Shown: positions 34,575 to 50,139 of the stretch, piece by piece | Numbering within the stretch: the stretch's first letter is position 1 | How the letters are laid out: every line of letters begins with the position of its first letter | Source of the DNA: Xestospongia bergquistia | Taxonomy: Eukaryota > Porifera > Demospongiae > Haplosclerida > Petrosiidae | Assembly: GCA_963965975.1 (NCBI GenBank) | Contig: OZ014415.1 | Coordinates: 1,059,001-1,123,000 of the forward strand | Reading direction: 5' to 3' | DNA length: 64,000 bases | Translations under genes and position numbers: made by a program | The notes under the pieces: generated by a model | The model's input: only the letters and a program-made list of their open reading frames with translations | Database searches by the model: none | What the model was told of the DNA's origin: nothing

Positions 34575-36856
34575 GACAACGCTTGCGTTTCTACTGCCCT
34601 TTGTCATTGACTTTTATATAGTAAATTAGGCTGCATATCCCCGTGTCTACGTTTTACGGCAGAAAACACAATACTTCAATGCGAAATTAATACTATACAC
34701 TAGACCCTATAACTACAAAACCTGGAACCTATAACTGTATTATATATTGTCATTAAGATATGGCCTTTTTTGCCAGGAATCTAGGTTCAGCATATTTATA
34801 CTGTGTGTGTGTATTGATGAGCTTCTATTTAATATTTTATGAAGGCTTCTAAGCTGAAATGCATGCAAACTATTTAATTGTTTGTGCTTGTTACAGCTTC
34901 ATCTTGATTAAAATACCTGTTGAATATATTTGCAGCTAAAAGTGACAGCTATACACACACACACATGCGCACGCACATGTATATATATGTATATATGTCA
35001 CTTTACTTCAACCAGCTATAAAGGTACATCACAGATATATGTACTCTAATAAGTCTATACTATAATTATACATTAACTACCCTTAATAATAATGATAATT
35101 ATCAATGACAGTTAATATATCATAATTTAAATTTAAGTCTATTTTCCACTTTTAACAATTATTATTAAAAGACAACTAATACGGCCATAATTTATTTTTA
35201 ACTCTTTTAAAGGAAATATATATCTAGGTCTTGACTTGTTGTTCAGTAACTTGCCTTAAGATCATACACTAACACTTTTCCAACAAGCTGTTTGCATGTG
35301 TGACAACCCTTAACAACCCACAACATCTCATTGATGTTCTGGGAACAACCTATACTATCTCCTCATGGTTGTTAAGGTTGTTGTGGTAACAACCCATTTT
35401 TACAGCGTAATTATAAACTCAGAGTGCTCTAAATATCTATGATGTATAATTTACCAGTCACTAACAGCAATGTGTCATTTTAACGTAATGATACTAGTTA
35501 GTTTTTGAATATGTTGTGATGTATAAAGTTAAAAGACTATACTAGTATAAACAGGTACAATAAATGTACAGGTTGTTAAAGTTCATCGAGTGAGTTTTGT
35601 AAATATCGATTTACTATAGCTGTATTTTGTCTTATGACACAACGACAGTAGCCATATGCAAGTAGTTTACAAAATCATATTATCAAATGCATTGCTATGT
35701 ACTAGCAACCTCTATACTTCTGTTATCACCATGCATAGAATCTAGTTTAGAATTCATATGTAGAGCTTCTATACATAACTTTTCCCTGTCCTCGTTTTGA
35801 TGTTTAGGATTGGTAAACAAGATATGATATAATGTGCATACTACACATTATGATTTCCTCATTCTTGTATTAATTAGTCTCATTTAACTGTCTAAATTAA
35901 TAACTCTAATTAACTAAGTTATTTATTATTAAAAAAATGACCCAGTGGGACAGTCCAACTTTTGGGCATGGCCCAGTGGGACAGTCCAACTCACAGGCAT
36001 GGTCCAATGGAGCATTCATTGCTGACTACTACACAACCAAACATAAAATATTAGGAAAGCCATTCATTAGGAACAACTCAGCTGTATGGTTTATCCATAC
36101 ACATATAATATGCTGATACATATACATTCTCATTTCTCAACATGTATTATCAACAACTATCATATCAAAATTTCATGGATCAGTGCATACACACAATAAT
36201 GTACCCTCTTACCAATACATATGTAAGGAGGTACCATATAAGAATTTTTGTTAAATTAGCTGCATATTCTGGGATTCTGTTTTGGTAGTTGGAAATAGAT
36301 TCATCTACAGTAACAAAGCATAACAACCATTAATAAGCTTGTGTCATCACTATGAAATCCAAATAATGTTAAGTAAAAACTCAACATGTAGTTGTACTAT
36401 AGAGTGTGCTTGCCTATAATATACACTCTTATCTATTATATATTTACTTCACCCACTGTGCACTATTACATGTAACCTATTATAATATACTGACATTAAT
36501 AATTGTAGTAGTACATTTACATACAGTAGTCTACTGCATAAAAAGTACTACCATTTTGGACTAGCTATATATCTAATTGATTTATACATTTTACATTTTA
36601 CTTAATATACAAAGACCATGTATTAAAGACAGTCTTATATTATTACACAACTATTTATCTTCAATATACTGAGTTATGCACAAAGGGGTATTATAAAACT
36701 CAAAGAACTGTTAAACTACTGAAAGTTTGATGGAATAATAAAAATTAAGTACAAAATTGTAAGTACACTAAACTATATAGTATACCAAATATAACAACTT
36801 GATTGCATCTGATACAATATGTATATTACATTTGCAGATAACAGCTTATTGTGATG
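34575..36856. other. Spacer between GPCR A and GPCR B
   Basis: The left edge should be the promoter of gene A. No coding exon is seen. It holds a short foldback (35306-35396), a two-unit tandem repeat around CCCAGTGGGACAGTCCAACT (35941-36008), and from about 36520 a 3'-flank segment shared with 52440-52720. Confidence 0.5.
35306..35396. repeat. Short foldback (inverted repeat)
   Basis: ACAACCCTTAACAACCCA on the left arm pairs with TGGTTGTTAAGGTTGTTGTG on the right arm, with about 35 bases between. It could be a tiny nonautonomous element or a hairpin; no target duplication is clear. Confidence 0.4.
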
Positions 36857-39800
36857 TCAATCTTCAAAATCTAGAGATGCAGTTTCTACAAAATCAATGT
36901 CTTCAGTATAGTTAGTATATTTAACACTGGCCTTCTTTCTTGGTTGCCTTTCTTCCTTTTCTATTTCGTCAAGAAATGCCTTAGTAATTGGTGTCTCGGC
37001 AAATCGTACACCTTCTTCATTCATCTCTTCCTCAGTCTCGGAAATGCTCTCTAAAGGTGTGGGTCTGATAAAAAATTTTGGATTAACAAATACATTAGAA
37101 TTCTTGGAAGAATACTCAACCACAAACATAGCAGGACCTATATCTGTGTCACTTGAGCGTCGGCGCTCTCTTTGGTGTTTATTTAAAACTGCTGATGAAG
37201 TAAGTTCACTGATGTCTTTTCCTGTCACACCAAAGAAACACCTCTTCCAACTATGTCTTACTTCCTTTGAACGTAGACATTGCATTATAAAAATAAGCAG
37301 ACCATGGAAAGCAGTGAAGACTACAAACAATGCAGCAAGGATGTCTTGTACTGTCTTATTGGTATGGATATCTTGAGTGGCAAACAGTCCAATACCCCAT
37401 CCCAAACCAAACAATACTGATAATGCAATAGCTCTAACAAGTTGTTGGTGAAGGAAAGTACACAATTCCTTTCTTGTTTTCATTAGACATTGCTTTTTTA
37501 TAAGAGACACAATGATGATAAAGAACACAACCCAATTGAACAAATAAATGATAAGAAATGGCACTACCATACCAATATAATATGGTACAGTGAACGCTCG
37601 ACAACTGTGAAACGAAAATACAGTGATGCATTGTGACAATGTTATTATTAATAAACTTACAAATGATCACTCAAGTAGTTTTTGTAATTGGGAGCAAAAC
37701 AGAACAATACAATAAACAATGGAGTAACTATAATAAGATATAATAATAATAGTCCTACATTGATCATCACACTTACCCCATGATAAAATAGTAGCTTTCA
37801 AAACAAAATATTGAATTTTCATACCAAGAACAATAACTAAATTCATGTACAAATGGATAGCCTCAGCAGCCATGACCATAAATGTCACAAGAAAGAAATA
37901 CTGCAAGACAGCACCTACAACAGCACAGACACCTGGAACACCTTTACTATGAACAGAAATGATGAAGGTAATATAGAGACCCATTAAAGCAAAACATAAG
38001 TTCAAAAGTAATTGACCATGATCAGAAGTACGTAGGTTCCTGCAAGGAGATAAGATAAACACATATGATTTAGGTGTAGTATGTTCTTACTTGTTAGAAA
38101 GATATGAGATGATAGTAACTGTCAGACAAACAAGAGAGACAATGATGCCAATATAAGAAATTGAATCTAAGAACAATGTCAGTCCGGTTTTCTCTGTTGG
38201 TTCAATTATAGGAGACACATCCTAAAAAATTATTTACATAATCACTCAAAATACACTTCAGTATATATCCCTTACTAATAATATAGCAAAGTTAGTAAGA
38301 TGATTACATTCACAGATCACTTCTGTATCATTAACTGTTGTATTACGACATCCTTCACTTGACCACATACCATATCCATCTATATTACAAAGTCAATTGA
38401 ATAAAATATGGAACAGACAATTTGGAAATGGATAATAGAGTGGGCTAGTTTGGAGGGGAAAAATTGTGGCGGATCAATATAAATTACATTTCAATGAAAT
38501 TAAATTTGGTGAATGACTTCTTTTGCCTACTATAACATCCCTAATTAAGTATGGGATGATAAAGTTTGGTGAATGAAATGCAATTTGTCAAATTATCCAA
38601 TATTTCTACCTCCAAAATTACCCACTATTTGTATTAATCAGTTTAATATTATTTTAAGAAAATAAATTATCAATGTTTGACTGTATTCTTTTAGCTTACT
38701 ATCTAAAGATTGATTCCAAAATGAACAACGTGGGAATGAGCCATTTACATTCTATAGAGTGAAATTAATATAACAATATTGCATCTACTATAATACTTAC
38801 TGGATTGACTACAAATGTAAGATTCACTAAAGAATGAAGTTCCCTTAAGGTATCTGTCCCAACAACAGAAGCAGCTATGATAAGACTACCAACTTCTTGC
38901 AAGTTCTCACTTCTCCTCAAGAACAAAGAGTCACTGATAAAGACTGCATTAGTAATTTTACTACAATTAGTCATGTTTAGAATTGAACTTATTAAATTGT
39001 TTGGTAGAGAGATAGCTGCAGTTGACTGCTGCTCTGGCATTCCAAATATCACATCATTCTCATCAAGTTCATTTGATAAATATTCATAATTCACACTGAA
39101 TGTTAGATCTGATTGTCCAAATTCCTCAATACACACTCTTTGTATAGACACAGCAAATGTAGTCTGAACAATTACAACAGGTTCTGACGTATTAGTGATT
39201 GGTATATTCTCTGAAACTGACTCAATGGCTGCTAAAATTCTAAAATAATACATTTAATTAATTTTAAGTTAGAAATATAAACTGACATAGATGATATGTT
39301 CGATAGATTTTGACTGTTTTGCAGTATATCTTGTTCGACACATAAAATGTTGTCAACAATGTTCAAAAATAATGTAGTTAACTATATATGGCAAAGACTT
39401 ATACACATACAGTCATAAGACAAAATTACTCACTGTAAGGTTCTGTGATACATCTTCAATAGCAGTCATAAGCACACTTACACTTGCTATTATTTCAGTA
39501 GAACCTAACAACTCACAGATGCTTGTAAGATTTTCTAGTCGTAAAAGCTTTTCTTCTACAGGAAGCTACAAGAATAAATAGTCAGTGAGTTTTGATTAGT
39601 ATTTAATAAACTTACATTTCTTAACTGACATATTTCTCGAGCTAAATCACTAAAATTACAAGCTGCAGTATTTCCATTAGACCACTTAGCTCCATTACTA
39701 AAATCTCCTCCACAATATCGAGTCGCTTGAATTATACCACCACCTTCACCACATGGACATTTTATAATCGCTTCTCCTCCAATGTTAGTTTCTGGCCACA

Positions 39801-42800
39801 TGATTATGATAGTAAGATCTTCTCTACCAGAATTTGATGGAATGACAGTTTCGGTAGAAGGACAGCCATCTTTAAAAATCCAAAAAGCAACTAAATATAT
39901 AGTATTGATAATACATACTCACCAAATCTGATTACATTAAGTATTGAAATATCGACACCACGTTCTTCATGATGTGCAGCTATTTGTTGTCCTACTTCAT
40001 TCCTGAGTTGATCAGTAGCTCCAGTGCTTGTTAATAAAGTAACAATAATAGGAACAGTAATAGGTTGTGTACTGCAACTACAAAGAAAAAAATACTTTAC
40101 TAATTGCATATTATGTTTGTTGATATTCACTTTATGCTATCTGCATTTAAAATTTTCACAAAGAAGAATGAGGTATTAGTAAAGTTAATTAAACTGCTAC
40201 CAGAAATATAATTATTATTCTAAAAATGAGGACAAAATATCATTTGTAATATTATTAATCAAATACCTCATTAATAAGATCAGATACTTTTTCTGATATA
40301 CTCTTGTTGGATGTCATACAAATGTCCTCTGGTAGCTGTGTTTCAGCTTCATACTGTACAATATCTATTTGTAGCTGAGTAGAAGTAAATATCATATAAC
40401 ATATTTTTAATACCTGAAATATTAAGTAGAACGTTTGAAGACATTACAAAGATAGAGTTTCCATTAATTAAACTTCTAGCCTCACAGTGATAAAATCCTC
40501 TATCATTCAAATCTAATTCTGGAAACAGCAGCACAGAGACATCAGTGTTGTCATTGGGAATTAACACATTATCTTTATACCACAATATTGTAGGAAGAGG
40601 AGAACCAGTGGTTTTACATGTAAGGTTAACAGTGGAGTAAATAGTTCCTGAAGTATCTTGAGGAGATTGTGTAATTTGTGGTGGAACTGTGGCCAGCACA
40701 ACTGTATTGTTATAGAGAAGAAATTATGTTAAAATTATATCAATAGAACTTACCATATTCACAGTTGATACCAGAATATCCATCAAAACATTCACAAACA
40801 TATCCATTACTCAAACTATTACATTTACCACGTCCCCCACATGAATCTGTTGAACAAAAGTTAGAAGGTGGGCCTAAGTGAGATTTACTAAAAATACATT
40901 ATAATTCACCATCACTACTTACATTCCATTACTTGTAGTGTAAATTTTGTCACTAACACAACACCTACAAAAGCTTCATTGTTAGCTCGACAGGAATAGT
41001 TACCATTGTCATTGCAATCTAAACCAGTAATTTCCAAAATACTAGTATGTTGAAGGACACCAGGAAAAATATTTGAACGAAAACCATCAGATTCTTCTGA
41101 TGACATTATTTTTGCTCTACTGGTATTTACAAAAAGTTGACCATTTCTCCTCCATACAATATCAGGTCGCGGAATACCATCAGCAGTACAATTAAACTTT
41201 ACACTTTGTCCTCTAGCTTTTGTTACAGATCCTCCTGTGTCATTTAATAAGGCAGCTTTAACTAAAATATTAAAGAAAAATAAAGCTGTCTATAATAAAT
41301 TTAAATTTACCAAATGTTAATACATCCAGTGTAATCGTCGCTTCACCAACTCCTGCTTCATTTTCTGCAGACATTTTGTACATTCCTCTGTCACTCAACT
41401 GCATATTAGCAATAGTTAGTGAAAGACGATCAGAAGAAAGAACTTGAGAGCTAATAGGTTTAAATGTGTTTGAATCCAGTGACTTAAAAAACCAGAGTAT
41501 GTTGCTAAGTGTTACAGGAGGGAAATCATTAGTAATAGTAAATGCAATTGTTATAGATTTGTTAAGTACTCCAATAACATAGTTAGAAACTACTGGTAAT
41601 ACAGAAGGTGGAACTATATGAAAACATGAAAGGAAATACAATAAAAATACAAAATTTATGTATCTGTTAGCATTTTTGTACAATTATATACTCAACAATA
41701 ACAAAGTTAACTCACAAACAACAGTAGATGTCTTTGACTCTGATCCTGCCATATTAGTCACATTACAAGTGTAGTCACCTTTGTGTGTACCAACATCCAC
41801 ATTACTTACATTCAAAATAGATACACTATGAGTGTCATTACTAGAACTAGTGATAGTCAGTACACTAGTGTCTGCAAGACGTACTCCTCTGTGGTACCAT
41901 AAATGTTGATTGTTAGGACCTCCTTCAGCTCTACATTCAAGACTAAATGTACTTCCTTGTTTGGTCAGTGTTTCATTGATTAACTGGACAGAACCTTCAG
42001 GTGATACTAATAAACAGAAATTTATTGACATCAAATTAATATTACATATATTCTACTCACCATATAAAGTTGCATTATTGGAGTATATTGTAATTGAGTT
42101 GCTAGTTGCTGTACACTGGTAAACACCAGCATTACTAAAGATAATCGGTTTGAATGGAAGGAGATGATCATTTGGTCCTACATCTGAGGTCTCTCCATTT
42201 TGTACATGTTTATACCACATGTATTGTGGAACTGGAAATGATTCTGCTTCACACGTCAAGTTTTGTATTGTACCATTAACAGCTAAAGTTTGCACAGGAT
42301 GTATTAAAAATCTTGGACTAATGTAAACATATGTAGTATCACCTCCATCACCAGCAATGTTTTGTGCAATACATCGATATAGACCGCCATGATCTGGTGC
42401 AGTAATACGATTTATCACTAATATAGATAAGAATTCTGTAGAAATGATTGAGTAGCTATTGGTATCAGATATGATAGAAGACCCATTTAGTAACCAAATA
42501 AATGTGTTGTTAGGTCCTCCTTGACAAGTACATGTAAGATTCACTTCATCTTCATAGTTAAATGTTGCATTTTGTGGTTGGATCATTACTGAACCTTTAG
42601 GAGAAATAGTTACTAGAGCTGCTGAGCTAGTGGCATTATATTCCACACCATTTATCACATTACTTGCTACACAACGATACATGCCAAAATCACTAAAGAT
42701 GACTGATCTGATTGAGAAGGTAGTAGAAGTTTCACTAAGTATTGCTTCAAACATTCCTGTCACTTTGTTCATCTTTTCCCATTGAATTGATGGAAATGGG

Positions 42801-45800
42801 AAAGCTTCAACTTCACATGTGAATGTCAATGTTTGCATTTGTTCTAACTCCATATTCTGAGGGTGTACAACAAATTCAGGAACAACAAATAGTATTGAGG
42901 AATCAATGCCATATCCAGCATCATTCAGTACTACACAGTAGTAGATTCCACCATTAGTAGAAGCTGTGATATCAGAAAGAGCAAGATTTTGTGTCTGTGC
43001 TATAGCTAATTCTATGAAATCTATGAAGGGAAATAAATACATTAATATGATGTATTGTATTAATTATACTTACAATCTCTATCAATTCTTTCATTGAATG
43101 ATCTTTGAATAGGATGTCTTAACCACACATATATGTTGTAAGGACCTGCATCAGTTGTACAAGTAAAATTGACATTGTCACCTCTAATGTGGGTTGAATT
43201 CATAGGTGATGTAGATACTATTCCCTCAGGAGAAACTGTAGTAATTAGAAAGAAGTAACTTTAACTTAACCAAGTACGTACAGATGACTTACCAACAACA
43301 ATAGATGTCTTTGACTCTGATCCTGCCATATTAGTCACATTACAAGTGTAGTCACCTTTGTGTGTACCAGCATCCACATTACTTACACTCAAAATAGATA
43401 CACTATGAGTGTCATTACTAGAACTGGTGATATTCAGTACACTAGTGTCTACAAGAACTACTCCTCTGTGATACCATGCATGTTGATTGTTAGGACCTCC
43501 TTTAGCTCTACATTCAAGACTAAATGTACGTCCTTGTTCAGTTAGTGTTTGGGAGATCAATTGGACAGATCCCTCAGGTGATACTAAAGAAAAAGTTATG
43601 CTAAAATTGTATTAATATTACATATATCCTACTCACCATATAAAGTTGCATTATTAGAGTATATTGTAATTGAGTTGCTAGTTGCTATACACTGATAAAT
43701 ACCAGCATCACCAAAGACAATTGGATTAAATGGAAGAAAATAATCATCTGGTCCTACATCTAAAATCCTTCCATCTTGTTCATGTTTACGCCACATGTGT
43801 TGTGGAACTGGGAATGATTCGGCTTCACATGTCAAGTTATTATTCATACCATTAACAGATAAAGTTTGGAAAGGTTGAATTATAAATCTTGGACTGACAA
43901 AAACATATGTAGTAACACTCCCATTACCAGCAATGTTTTGTGCAATACACTGATATAGACCACCATGATCTGGTGCTGTGATACGACTTATTGTTAATAT
44001 GGAGGAAAAATCTGTAGAACTGATTATGTAACTACTTGCACCAGATGTGATAGTGGACCCATTTAGTAACCAACTAAACATATTGTTAGGTCCTCCTTGA
44101 CAAGTACATGTAAGATTAACTTCATCTTCATAGTCAAATGTCATATTTTTTGGCTGAACTATTACTGAGCCTTTAGGAGAAATTGTCACTAGAGTAGCTG
44201 AACTATTTGTATTATATTCTATACCACCAATCACATTAGTTGCTACACACCGATACATACCAAAATCACTAAAGCTAACTGAATTGATCATAAAGACAGT
44301 ACTGTTTTCATCAAATATTGCTTCAAACATTCCTGTTACTCTGTTCATCTTTTCCCATTGAATTGATGGAGATGGAAAAGCTTCAGCTTCACATGTTAAC
44401 CTCAATGTTTGCATTTGTTCTAATTCCACATTTTGAGGATGTACAACAAAGTAAGGAACAACATACAGTATTGAGGAATCAATCCCAAATCCAGCATTAT
44501 TAAGCACTACACAATCATATGTGCCACCATCAGTAGGAGCTGTGATGTCAGTAAGAGTTAGATTTTCTGATATAGCTATTGCTAATCTCATGACAACTGC
44601 AGAGGAATAGTAAAAGATCATGTATATATTAAAACAATATTAGAAATGTACTTACGATCTGTATTAATGGTTCCATTGAAGAATCCTCCATCACAGTCTG
44701 AACACACTATCTCACTGCTATTTCTTAACCACACATACACATTGCCTGGACCCGCATCAGTTGTACAAGTAAAGTTGACAATGTCATCTCTACTGTGGGT
44801 TTCATTTATTGGTAATGTGAATACTATTCCCTCAGGAGAAACTAAATTAGAAAAAAGTAAGTTTAACTTAATCTAGTCTGTACAACTGACTTACCAACAA
44901 CAGTAGATGTTTTTGACTCTGATCCTGCCATATTAGTCACATTACAAGTGTAGTCACCTTTGTGTGTAGCAGCATCCACATTACTTACACTCAAAATTGA
45001 TAAACTATGAGTGTCATTACTAGAACTAGCAATAGTAAGTACACTAGTGTCTGCAAGAAGTACCCCTCTGTGATACCATATATGTTGATTGTTAGGACCT
45101 CCTTCAGCTTTACATTCAAGACTAAATGTACCTCCTTGTTTAGTCAGTGTTTGATTGATTAACTGGACAGAACCCTTAAGTGATACTAAATATTTTATTA
45201 ATATTAAATTAATATTATATTTATTCAACTCACCATATAAAGTAGCATTATCTGAGCTCAGTATACTGATTACTTCACTTCCATTACTAGAAGTAGCCAC
45301 ACATCGATACACACCAGCATCATTGTAACTCACTGGCATAAATGATAATGTTGCCATATTCCCACGCTCATCTTTAACAAATCCACTATCAATGAATCTC
45401 TCCCAACTATAAGAGGGATGTGGAAAAGACTGAGCTTCACATGTAAATTCAATATTCATATTGACAGTTGTTTTTATATCTGTTGGCTGTTGAGTGAATG
45501 TTACTGTAACAAAGAGAACTCCAGTGGCAACAGCATAACCAGCATCATTGAGAACAACACAGAAGTAAGTTCCACCATGAAGTGTAGCATTAACATCACT
45601 GATTGTTAGTACTTGCCCTCTAGACACAAATGTCATATTGAGAGATGAACTATTTGAAAGACCTGTGTAGGGACAATCATTAATCTTAAAGGTGTGGGAT
45701 ATCACATTTCTTACTTATTAAGAATTGGTTTACATCTTGTGGAGAGGTAGAACAGTCAGTACAAGCGTGATTTGATGCATTTAAAAACCACAAGTAGATA

Positions 45801-48800
45801 TTGTCAGGTCCTCCTTGTGCAATGCAAGTAAAATTGATTTCACTTCCATGATCAATGATTTGTAAGGATGGCTCAACTCTAACAGAATTCTCAGGAGAGA
45901 CTAATGAAAGAATGAACATATGTGCAGTATAACTTAAGTATTGATATATCTAGTATTACTAACCATGTAATGTAGATGTGTTTGAAATAAGAGTTATATC
46001 AAGCACAGCAGTTCTAATAACACATCGATAATTACCAAAATCATTATAACCAACTGATGAGAACACTAAAGTACTATTAGTTTCTCCAGGTATTTCTTGG
46101 AAATATCCTGATGAATTCATTTTTTCCCATTGAAATGTTGGTTCAGGGAAAGATTCTGCTCTACATGTGACAGTTACTGGGTCCAGATTTTTAGAAAAAA
46201 TATTTTCATCAGGTTGTTCAATGAAATAAGGTCTTATGTACACTATAGTACAGTTCACTCCAAAACCAGCATCATTGATGACCAGACAAGTATAGGAACC
46301 TCCATGTGAAGCATTGATGTTTCTAAGTTCGAGTGCTTGTTCTCTGCCAACAATTAATGATGTATCACTCAAGAGGTCTAAAAATAGATATCAGTAGTTA
46401 TTACAGACAATATGTATGCAAAGAATAGACTTAGTAATTTACTGGTAAGGTTAGTGGTTTGTCCACCTGGACAGCATGCCTCTTCTTGACCTCGTTTGAG
46501 CCAAATAATCTGGTTATTGAAACCAGCTGGTGTTTGACACATTAAAATATGATTGTCTCCTCTATCAAGTGTTATATTATTTGCTGGAGTGACTGTTACT
46601 AGATCTTTGGATGAGACTAAGAAAACAAAGAGAAGTTAGTTTATATTTTAGTAACCTCATACTAACCATCTAGTCTTGTTGTTGCCATATGATCTCCTGC
46701 ACTGTTATTAACAACACATTTGTAAACCCCTTGTTCTCCTCCAACGATATTGTTGATAGTTAAAATAGATAAATGGTTGCCTTCATCTCTGATGTCATAT
46801 TTACTGTCACTGGAAGATATCTCGGTGTCATCTTTAAACCATCGAAACTGATTGTTGGGTCCTCCATTAGCAGAACAATTAAACATAGGACTTTCTCCCT
46901 TTTCAGTAGTGGCATTCTGTGGCTGAATATCAACTGATGGAAATGGTGACACTGCAACAGAATAAGATATATATTGAATGTGAATAATAAAACAATATCT
47001 GATCTTAACTGACCATGTAGAACAGATTCTCTTGATGTTATTGTCACATTTAAGATATCTGTTGTAGCTTCACATCGATATGTCCCAAAATCACTGAAAT
47101 CAACAGAGGGAAATATCAAAGTAGTGGTGTTCTCTCCTTCTAGTTTTACAAAACTACCAGACATCAATTTAAACCATTCATATTTAGAAGGTTCAGGAAA
47201 AGACTCTGCCACACAAGTGAGATTGACAGATGTAGAAACTTGTGCAAAAACATTTTCTGCTGGCTCTATTATAAAATAAGGTCTGATATACACTATAATA
47301 CTGGCCACTCCAAAACCAGCATTATTGATGACCAGACAAGTGTAAGAATCTCCATGTGAAGGATTCACATTGGTAAGAACAAGTGTTTTGTCTTGGCTAA
47401 CAATTAATGATGTATCATTTAAAAGCTCTAAAGTTAAAAATAGATTTTATATAAAGTAAAGGTGTTATTTACCATCAACAGTGGTATGTTGTCTGATTAC
47501 TTCATCTCCTTGTCTTATCCAAGTGAATATGTTATCAGGTCCAGCTGTAGTATTACATGTCAGAGTATTATCATCTCCTCTATTGAGTGTCACATTTGGT
47601 GCCATTGAAATAGTAACAAAGTCTTCAGGTGAAACTAAAAAGAGATAGAGGTAGAGGTGTAATGATTTGACTCATATTTGTTAAAGATATTACAGAGCTT
47701 ACCAGCAAGTTTTGCTGTAGCTTGAGCTGTTCCTGCAAAGTTAGTAACAATACAAGTATAGTTGCCATACTCTTCTCCAGTAACAATATCAATTATTAAA
47801 CTTGACAAGTCTTCAGTTTCATTTATAATAGTGAAGGGACTGCCAGTAGTAATTTCTGTGTCTCCTTTGAACCATTTGAATGTCCTAGGTCCTCCATTTG
47901 TAGAACAATTAAACATCACTATATCTCCACTTTTAGCTGTATCATTTGGTGGATTAATCCTAGGTGGAGCTGTCAAAATTACATATATAAACATTTACAT
48001 GTGGTATTGTAACTGTACCTGCAACTCTGGCTTCATTTGAAATAGTGCTGTTTCTTATTCCTTCAACAAATGTTGAGGCAACACAACGATATCGACCATA
48101 ACCTTCTGATCCAACTGGATTGAGCTCTAAAGTGGAGGCATTTCCATTAGGAGAAACATCCTCAAATTGTGATGTCATTTCATTAAACTTCTCCCATTGA
48201 TAAGTAGGACTTGGAAAAGACTGTGCCTTACATGTCAAATAGAAACTTTCATCATCTTTTACAATACCACTCTGAGGGTGTTCAATGATCAGTGGTGTCA
48301 TATAAAGGCTAACAAATTCCACATCAAAACCAGCATCATTAGCAACTAGACAACCATAAACACCAACAACACTAATGTTAACTGAAGGAATATTCAAGGA
48401 GGTGCCTTCTGATACTACAACATTCGATGTCCCTTTGATAAGACCTGTTAATGAGAACAAATATGTATAGAACCTGTTCTGCATTATAACACATACATAC
48501 ATACCTTGTATGTCCTGTGAAGTTAGTTCTTGTGGACAATCACTACAAAGTGCTCTAGTACCATTATGGATCCACACAAATTGATTTCCTGGCCCTCCAA
48601 GAGCACTACAACTAAAGTCTGCAGAACTATCTGGTGCAGCAATGATGAAGTTAGGAGTAGCTGTACTGTCAGGAGACACTATAAAAGAAAATATAAAAAT
48701 ATATGATGATGAATTAAAGACAGACTTACATATGATTGTAAAGTTGTGATAAATGGTTCTAATAGCACTTGTTGCAACACAGTGATAGCTACCCTCTTGT

Positions 48801-49705
48801 CCAAATTGGAAGGAGACAAACATGTGAGTGAGAGAATTGGAAGAAGTTGTTGCAACTGTTTGAAGACTTGATCTCAAGTCAACCAACTCCATAGATGGTG
48901 TTGGGAATCCTTCTGCTTCACATGTGACATTGAATGTACTGCCATTAGTTTGTAGGACTTTTGTACCAGTAGTAGCATCAGTAAAATAAGGGAAAATTTG
49001 AAGAGTCATTGTGTTGTCTGCATTAGGTCTTGTAATGCTATCAAAACGACAAGTATATTCTCCACCAACACTGGCATCAATATTGATTAGTACATGTATC
49101 ACCATGGTATTATCTGTAACAATACCAGAGCTTGCAATAACATTTGGTGATGGACTCAGCAACAAAAGTGACCCAGTGTCCCCCGGAGCAGGACCACCAA
49201 CACAATATAGTGTCACATTGCTACCATGTGTTGCTGGGTTCTCAATAATATCGACAGCTGGGATAATTTCAAGATTTATAACATCATCAGTATGGTTTAC
49301 AGTAGTTAAATGGCTATCAAAACGACAAATATAATCACCACTATCTCTTGCAGTAACATTATAAAGCACATGTATTAATGAAAACTCAGATGATATAACT
49401 TGAGTTGTAGTTACTAGTACAGTTAGTGGTAATCGTTTCAACCAGGCTATAGAACCTGTGTCTCCTGGAGCAGGTGCACCAGTACAATTGAGTGTAACAA
49501 CACTACCAAATTCTGCTGGATTCAGAGAAATAGTACCAACTGCAGTTTGACTTTGAATTACTAAAGAAAGAGAAAAATTTGCATTACAAGTACACTAATA
49601 ATAACAAAGGAATTGTATTGTTATAGTAGATATGTAATATATGCACTTACCATCAATAACACTGCAGAATAACAGTATACAAAATAATGCCGTCACACGC
49701 AACAT
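36857..49705 (-). CDS. Adhesion GPCR B (~27 Ig, EGF, HormR, GAIN/GPS, 7TM)
   Basis: ATG 49705 opens a signal exon ([14 protein letters not shown]). I count about 26 Ig-like domains from 49560 to 40920, several split across two exons, then an EGF module (40905-40755: [19 protein letters not shown]) and a further Ig (40699-40420). The HormR domain is at ~39860-39600 ([15 protein letters not shown]). GAIN follows (~39550-38765), then GPS (~38755-38285: [22 protein letters not shown]), with the H-L-T cleavage site kept. Seven helices span ~38220-37310. The tail ends with the block [16 protein letters not shown] type B2 adhesion receptor that self-cleaves at the GPS is well supported by family knowledge. 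Its Ig array is unusually long, suggesting a large contact surface. Ligand unknown. Confidence 0.85.
38449..38620. mobile_element. Small MITE-like insertion in a GPCR B intron
   Basis: The stretch begins TTTGGAGGGGAAAAATT and ends with roughly its reverse complement, TATTTCTACCTCCAAAA. It lies in the intron that splits the GPS region. A related sequence starts near 19413 (TTTTGGAGGGAAAAAAAT) in the intron of the small membrane-protein gene. No coding capacity. Confidence 0.4.
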
Positions 49706-50139
49706 TGTGCTACAAGCGTACTATAAAATATATAAAACCAATGCACTAGCTGTTTGTAAACTAGATATCGCATATAAAATAAATTGAATTCTTCGCATAT
49801 CATGACGTTACTTATGCACAATTTATACATATCATTAACGAATTCCCTAGGAAAAAGTTTAGAAATAGTAGAAAATGTCTTTTATATAAAAAACAAGAAA
49901 AACTACAAAAGAATAAACACCAAAAACAAAGAAATGCTTCAATGAGGCTTGCAAAAAAAGCAAGCTACGAGGCCACACCCAACATGCATATGGTTGCATC
50001 CTTTGTTTATCAGCATGGCATATATATTTATCTGCTTTTAAGTAAAACAAAATGTACCAAAAATTATTACAGCAAAACTACATGAAAGTAATCACAAAAT
50101 ATATCAAGGGAAAATTAACTAAATCACAGACTACACATT
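49706..50139. other. 5' flank of GPCR B
   Basis: Expected promoter side of gene B. No exon or clear regulatory motif is recognised. Confidence 0.4.

Noticed and set aside
37044-37376. Plus-strand open frames over GPCR exons (also 26799-27053, 54527-54847, 31132-31341)
   Set aside because: Shadows of minus-strand exons with clear protein domains.
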